A DNA stretch of 7,961 nt, from assembly GCA_016839875.1 (NCBI GenBank), contig JAEOTK010000342.1, positions 1-7,961 of the forward strand. Reading direction: 5' to 3'. The translations under genes and the position numbers were made by a program. The notes below the pieces were generated by a model. The model worked only from the letters and a program-made list of their open reading frames with translations, had not been told where the DNA came from and did no database searches. This DNA is from Candidatus Heimdallarchaeota archaeon (lineage in GTDB: Archaea > Asgardarchaeota > Heimdallarchaeia > Heimdallarchaeales > Heimdallarchaeaceae). Positions 5,810 through 7,961 of the stretch are shown in pieces; positions within the stretch are counted from its first letter, which is position 1; every line of letters begins with the position of its first letter.

Positions 5810-6640
5810 TTATAGATGGGAATTCAACCATTCTACTAAGTCTGTAAGTGCAACATCTCTCTTCTCTTTGATTTCTGTGTACATCTCATGTTTTCCACCT
5901 TCGTAGATTTTTACTGTTTTATCTTCGGTTTTTAAATCAGAAATTAACTCATCAATCCCAACAACAGTTTCATCTAATTCACCCTTTTGGATTAAAACAG
6001 GAATCGTGATATCTCCTATCTTAGATTTTATCTCAGCGTAATGATTCATAAAAGCTAGTCCCATTGCTGCTGTAGCCGTTTTATAATTTATGAGGGGATC
6101 ACTTGTATAATCTGCAATAGACTCTGGATCGTGAGAAAGCTCATTAGGATCTAGATTTGATGGTGCTTTGAAGGTAGGATAAATCTTTGCCATTATTCTA
6201 GCAATTATTCTTAGATATGAAGGAACAATTCCTATACCTGTTCCAGAACCAGACAAGATTATTCCTTTTATTTCTTCTTGATGTTTTAAAGCATATCTTT
6301 GAGCCACACAAGAACCTACTGAATGACCTAGTATGAAAATAGGTAAGTTAGGATGGTTCTTCTTAATCATTTTTGTTAAAGTATAACTATCTTCTCGATA
6401 TTCATCAAAGGATTTTATGTGATTCCTCTTACCCTCACTCTTACCATGCCCTCTATGATCATTTCCGTATATCATGAAGCTTTCAGAAGTTAATCTCTCA
6501 ACGACGTGTTTGTACCTTCCTGTATGCTCGAATCCACCATGTATTATCTGAACCACAGCTTTGGGATTCTTTGGTATCCAAGACTGATAAAAAATTTTTA
6601 GATTTTCTAATCCAGTAAAATAATCTTCCTTATGTTCCAT
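5810..6640 (-). CDS. Alpha/beta hydrolase, monoacylglycerol lipase/lysophospholipase-like
   Basis: This 276-residue protein is full length for the serine-hydrolase family that includes monoacylglycerol lipase (PldB/hydrolase_4 type). It shows the oxyanion-hole strand 'QIIHGGFEHTGRY' (31-43), the family-typical 'GNDHRGHGKSEG' (59-70), the nucleophile elbow GHSVG with S107, the acid in 'GELDETV' (D223) and the histidine in 'GGKHEMYTE' (H251), so the catalytic triad looks complete. Residues about 135-200 form the variable cap that sets substrate choice. The likely reaction is hydrolysis of a carboxyl ester of a lipid or small molecule; substrate and direction of use in an archaeon with ether lipids are unclear. 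There is no signal peptide. It lies 20 bases after the ferredoxin-containing ATPase gene on the same strand, with no Shine-Dalgarno site, and ends 10 bases from the convergent PhoU/TrkA-C gene. Confidence 0.9.
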   Translation of the reverse strand: MEHKEDYFTGLENLKIFYQSWIPKNPKAVVQIIHGGFEHTGRYKHVVERLTSESFMIYGNDHRGHGKSEGKRNHIKSFDEYREDSYTLTKMIKKNHPNLPIFILGHSVGSCVAQRYALKHQEEIKGIILSGSGTGIGIVPSYLRIIARIMAKIYPTFKAPSNLDPNELSHDPESIADYTSDPLINYKTATAAMGLAFMNHYAEIKSKIGDITIPVLIQKGELDETVVGIDELISDLKTEDKTVKIYEGGKHEMYTEIKEKRDVALTDLVEWLNSHL

Positions 6641-6660
6641 GACAATTACATATTTAGGTG

Positions 6661-7560
6661 TTATTTAATTCTATCGTGAGATATGATGAAATTTGAAATG
6701 TGTCTTAATTTATTCTGAATCTCTATAACACTCTCATCTTCACTTTCAATTTCTAAAACTGCTTTCTTTTGTATCATTGCATTTGTGAATATAGTATTGA
6801 ATGGAATTTTTTCTATAACTGGATTATCCTCTCTGCAATACTCTTCGATTTCATTTGAAATTCTTTCATTGATATTAAATCGATTGATAATCACATATCC
6901 GTTAATATGAAAGTGTTTTAACAATTCTAGAACCCTCTTCAAATCGTGAAAACCTGACAAAGTAGGTTCTGTTACAACTATCGCTAAATCAGATCCTGTT
7001 AAAGAACTTATTACAGGACATCCAATCCCTGGAGAACCATCAATGAGAATTAATTTTCTTCTTTCTTCTTCAGCTTTCTTCTTCGCTAATTCCCTAACTT
7101 CAGCAACTAGTAATCCTGAACTTTCTTCTCCTGGATTAAGCTGCGCATGAATCATTTTTCCTATTCTTGTATTTGAGCTCATATATTTTCCTGATTCTCT
7201 TTCAATCATCTCAATAGCTTTTTCAGGACATACATGAAAACACAAACCACAACCTTCACATTTTATATCATTTACTGAAAGATTCTCTTCAATTGCTTCA
7301 AATCTACATGATTCTTTACACAGATTGCACTCAATACATATTTCCTTATCTATAACTGCCTTCTTCAAGCCATAATAACTAAATTTTTCAGTTTCAATTG
7401 GTTCGAAAATCAGATATAGATCTGGAGCATCTACATCTGCATCTGCTAATAGAGCAATATCTTTGAGTTGATAAGCAAGTGAAGCAATAATGGAACTCTT
7501 ACCAGTTCCTCCCTTTCCAGATATGATTGTTACTTGTTTAGATTTTACTTGATTACTCAT
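6661..7560 (-). CDS. MinD-superfamily P-loop ATPase with inserted 2x[4Fe-4S] ferredoxin domain
   Basis: This 299-residue protein belongs to the COG1149-type family within the Mrp/MinD/NifH-like ATPases. It has the deviant Walker A 'GKGGTGKSS' (15-23) with signature lysine K16 and K21, 'LLADADVDAPDLYL' (37-50, switch I), and 'LILIDGSPGIGCP' (170-182, Walker B/switch II, D174). Between them lies an inserted bacterial-type ferredoxin domain with two CxxCxxCxxxC motifs (C75, C78, C81, C85 and C101, C104, C107, C111), which should bind two [4Fe-4S] clusters. The first motif is followed by Arg rather than the usual Pro. The family is thought to act in Fe-S or redox cofactor assembly; the substrate is not known. 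I chose ATG 7560 because GGAG at 7573-7570 is nine bases away; the in-frame ATG at 7569 would touch it. It overlaps the upstream partner gene by 8 bases. Confidence 0.93.
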   Translation of the reverse strand: MSNQVKSKQVTIISGKGGTGKSSIIASLAYQLKDIALLADADVDAPDLYLIFEPIETEKFSYYGLKKAVIDKEICIECNLCKESCRFEAIEENLSVNDIKCEGCGLCFHVCPEKAIEMIERESGKYMSSNTRIGKMIHAQLNPGEESSGLLVAEVRELAKKKAEEERRKLILIDGSPGIGCPVISSLTGSDLAIVVTEPTLSGFHDLKRVLELLKHFHINGYVIINRFNINERISNEIEEYCREDNPVIEKIPFNTIFTNAMIQKKAVLEIESEDESVIEIQNKLRHISNFIISHDRIK

Positions 7561-7961
7561 TATTAACATCTCCTTTGATTTTAGTTACCAATTCCTTGAA
7601 TTGGTTTTTCCAAGATATTGATCCTTCTACTAGTGTTTTTCCTTCTGAATATTTTTTTGCTATTTCAAGGTCAAATGGAACTTTCATAAGAATTGTAATA
7701 TTTTCTTCCAAACAATATTTCTCCAGTTCATCATTACCTATTCCATCTTTGTTAATAATTACTCCAAATTTTTTCTCAATTCTTCTTAAGGTTTCTACTA
7801 CTATTTTCATATCAGCCAAACCAAAAGGTGTAGGTTCTGCAACTATTATAACAAAATCTGAATCGATTACAGCTTCTACCATTGAACAAGCTGACCCTGG
7901 AGGTGAATCAATTATTATAAGTTCTTTTTTGTAATCAATAGATTCTTTTAATTTCGCTATT
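7553..7961 (-). CDS. Second MinD-superfamily ATPase, C-terminal part only (runs off right edge)
   Basis: Only the last 135 residues are in the window; the frame stays open to the edge. The fragment starts just before the Walker B/switch II motif 'LIIIDSPPGSACS' (14-26) and continues with 'IIVAEPTPFGLADMKIVVETL', the same order of elements as in the next gene, where they read 'LILIDGSPGIGCP' and 'IVVTEPTLSGFHDLKRVLELL'. It is therefore a paralogue of its neighbour and matches the tandem ATPase pairs seen in many anaerobic archaea and bacteria. The Walker A motif and any ferredoxin insert would lie beyond the edge. Its stop codon overlaps the start of the neighbour (ATGAGTAA), so the two are probably translationally coupled and may act as a heterodimer. 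Confidence 0.88.
   Translation of the reverse strand, partial: IAKLKESIDYKKELIIIDSPPGSACSMVEAVIDSDFVIIVAEPTPFGLADMKIVVETLRRIEKKFGVIINKDGIGNDELEKYCLEENITILMKVPFDLEIAKKYSEGKTLVEGSISWKNQFKELVTKIKGDVNNE
7570..7573 (-). promoter_or_regulatory. Shine-Dalgarno site GGAG deciding the start of the ferredoxin-ATPase
   Basis: AAAGGAG on the minus strand lies inside the end of the upstream ATPase gene. It is nine bases from ATG 7560, a normal spacing, and immediately adjacent to ATG 7569, which is not workable. The shorter protein beginning MSNQVK is therefore preferred. Confidence 0.6.

Noticed and set aside
7575..7934. 119-residue open frame on the plus strand
   Set aside because: It is antisense to the conserved Walker B region of the partial MinD-type ATPase; the minus-strand frame carries the recognisable motifs.

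Overview
This 7,961-base window is an A+T-rich, gene-dense stretch that reads as archaeal. Supporting signs are TATA-box-like elements about 25-30 bases upstream of starts, a mixture of apparently leaderless genes and genes with GGTGA/GGAG Shine-Dalgarno sites, a double PhoU/TrkA-C protein, a MinD-family ATPase carrying an inserted 2x[4Fe-4S] ferredoxin, a winged-helix/multi-span membrane fusion, and an exported, glycosylation-site-rich protein held by a single C-terminal membrane helix. The surface protein, with its EF-hand-like loop, resembles proteins I associate with Asgard and Thermoplasmatota-type genomes. That placement is an impression, not a demonstrated assignment.

Left part (1-1951). 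A partial minus-strand gene for a winged-helix regulator fused to membrane helices runs off the left edge. It is divergent from a plus-strand gene for a secreted, membrane-anchored protein. The second gene is interrupted by one in-frame TAA at 1414-1416 and is annotated as one broken gene. The shared 133-base intergenic region holds two adjacent perfect inverted repeats between two candidate TATA boxes. A T-rich stretch follows the surface-protein gene.

Middle part (1952-4511, minus strand). Three small genes of unknown function lie in a row: a 123-residue acidic helical protein, a 96-residue one-helix membrane protein with a basic tail, and a 152-residue coiled-coil/winged-helix protein. They look like an operon. 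The first two share a short G-[IL]-P...REI helical motif. Upstream of them, three exact TGGTCAC repeats (GTGACCA on the coding strand), spaced 22 and 11 bases apart, form a candidate operator. An MFS transporter gene lies upstream on the same strand.

Right part (4624-7961). A PhoU-TrkA_C-PhoU-TrkA_C protein, probably a regulator of cation transport, is divergent from the MFS gene. It converges with a minus-strand operon that reads, in order of transcription: a MinD-type ATPase (partial, cut by the right edge), a second MinD-type ATPase with an inserted ferredoxin domain (8-base overlap with the first), and a monoacylglycerol-lipase-like alpha/beta hydrolase 20 bases further on. The ATPase pair is a recurring arrangement in anaerobic archaea and bacteria, usually linked to Fe-S or redox protein assembly, so an anaerobic or Fe-S-rich physiology is likely.

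No tRNA, rRNA, CRISPR array, insertion sequence or attachment site was recognised. I see no complete, clearly new multi-gene system. The best leads are the three-gene unknown operon with its phased repeats and the interrupted surface-protein gene.
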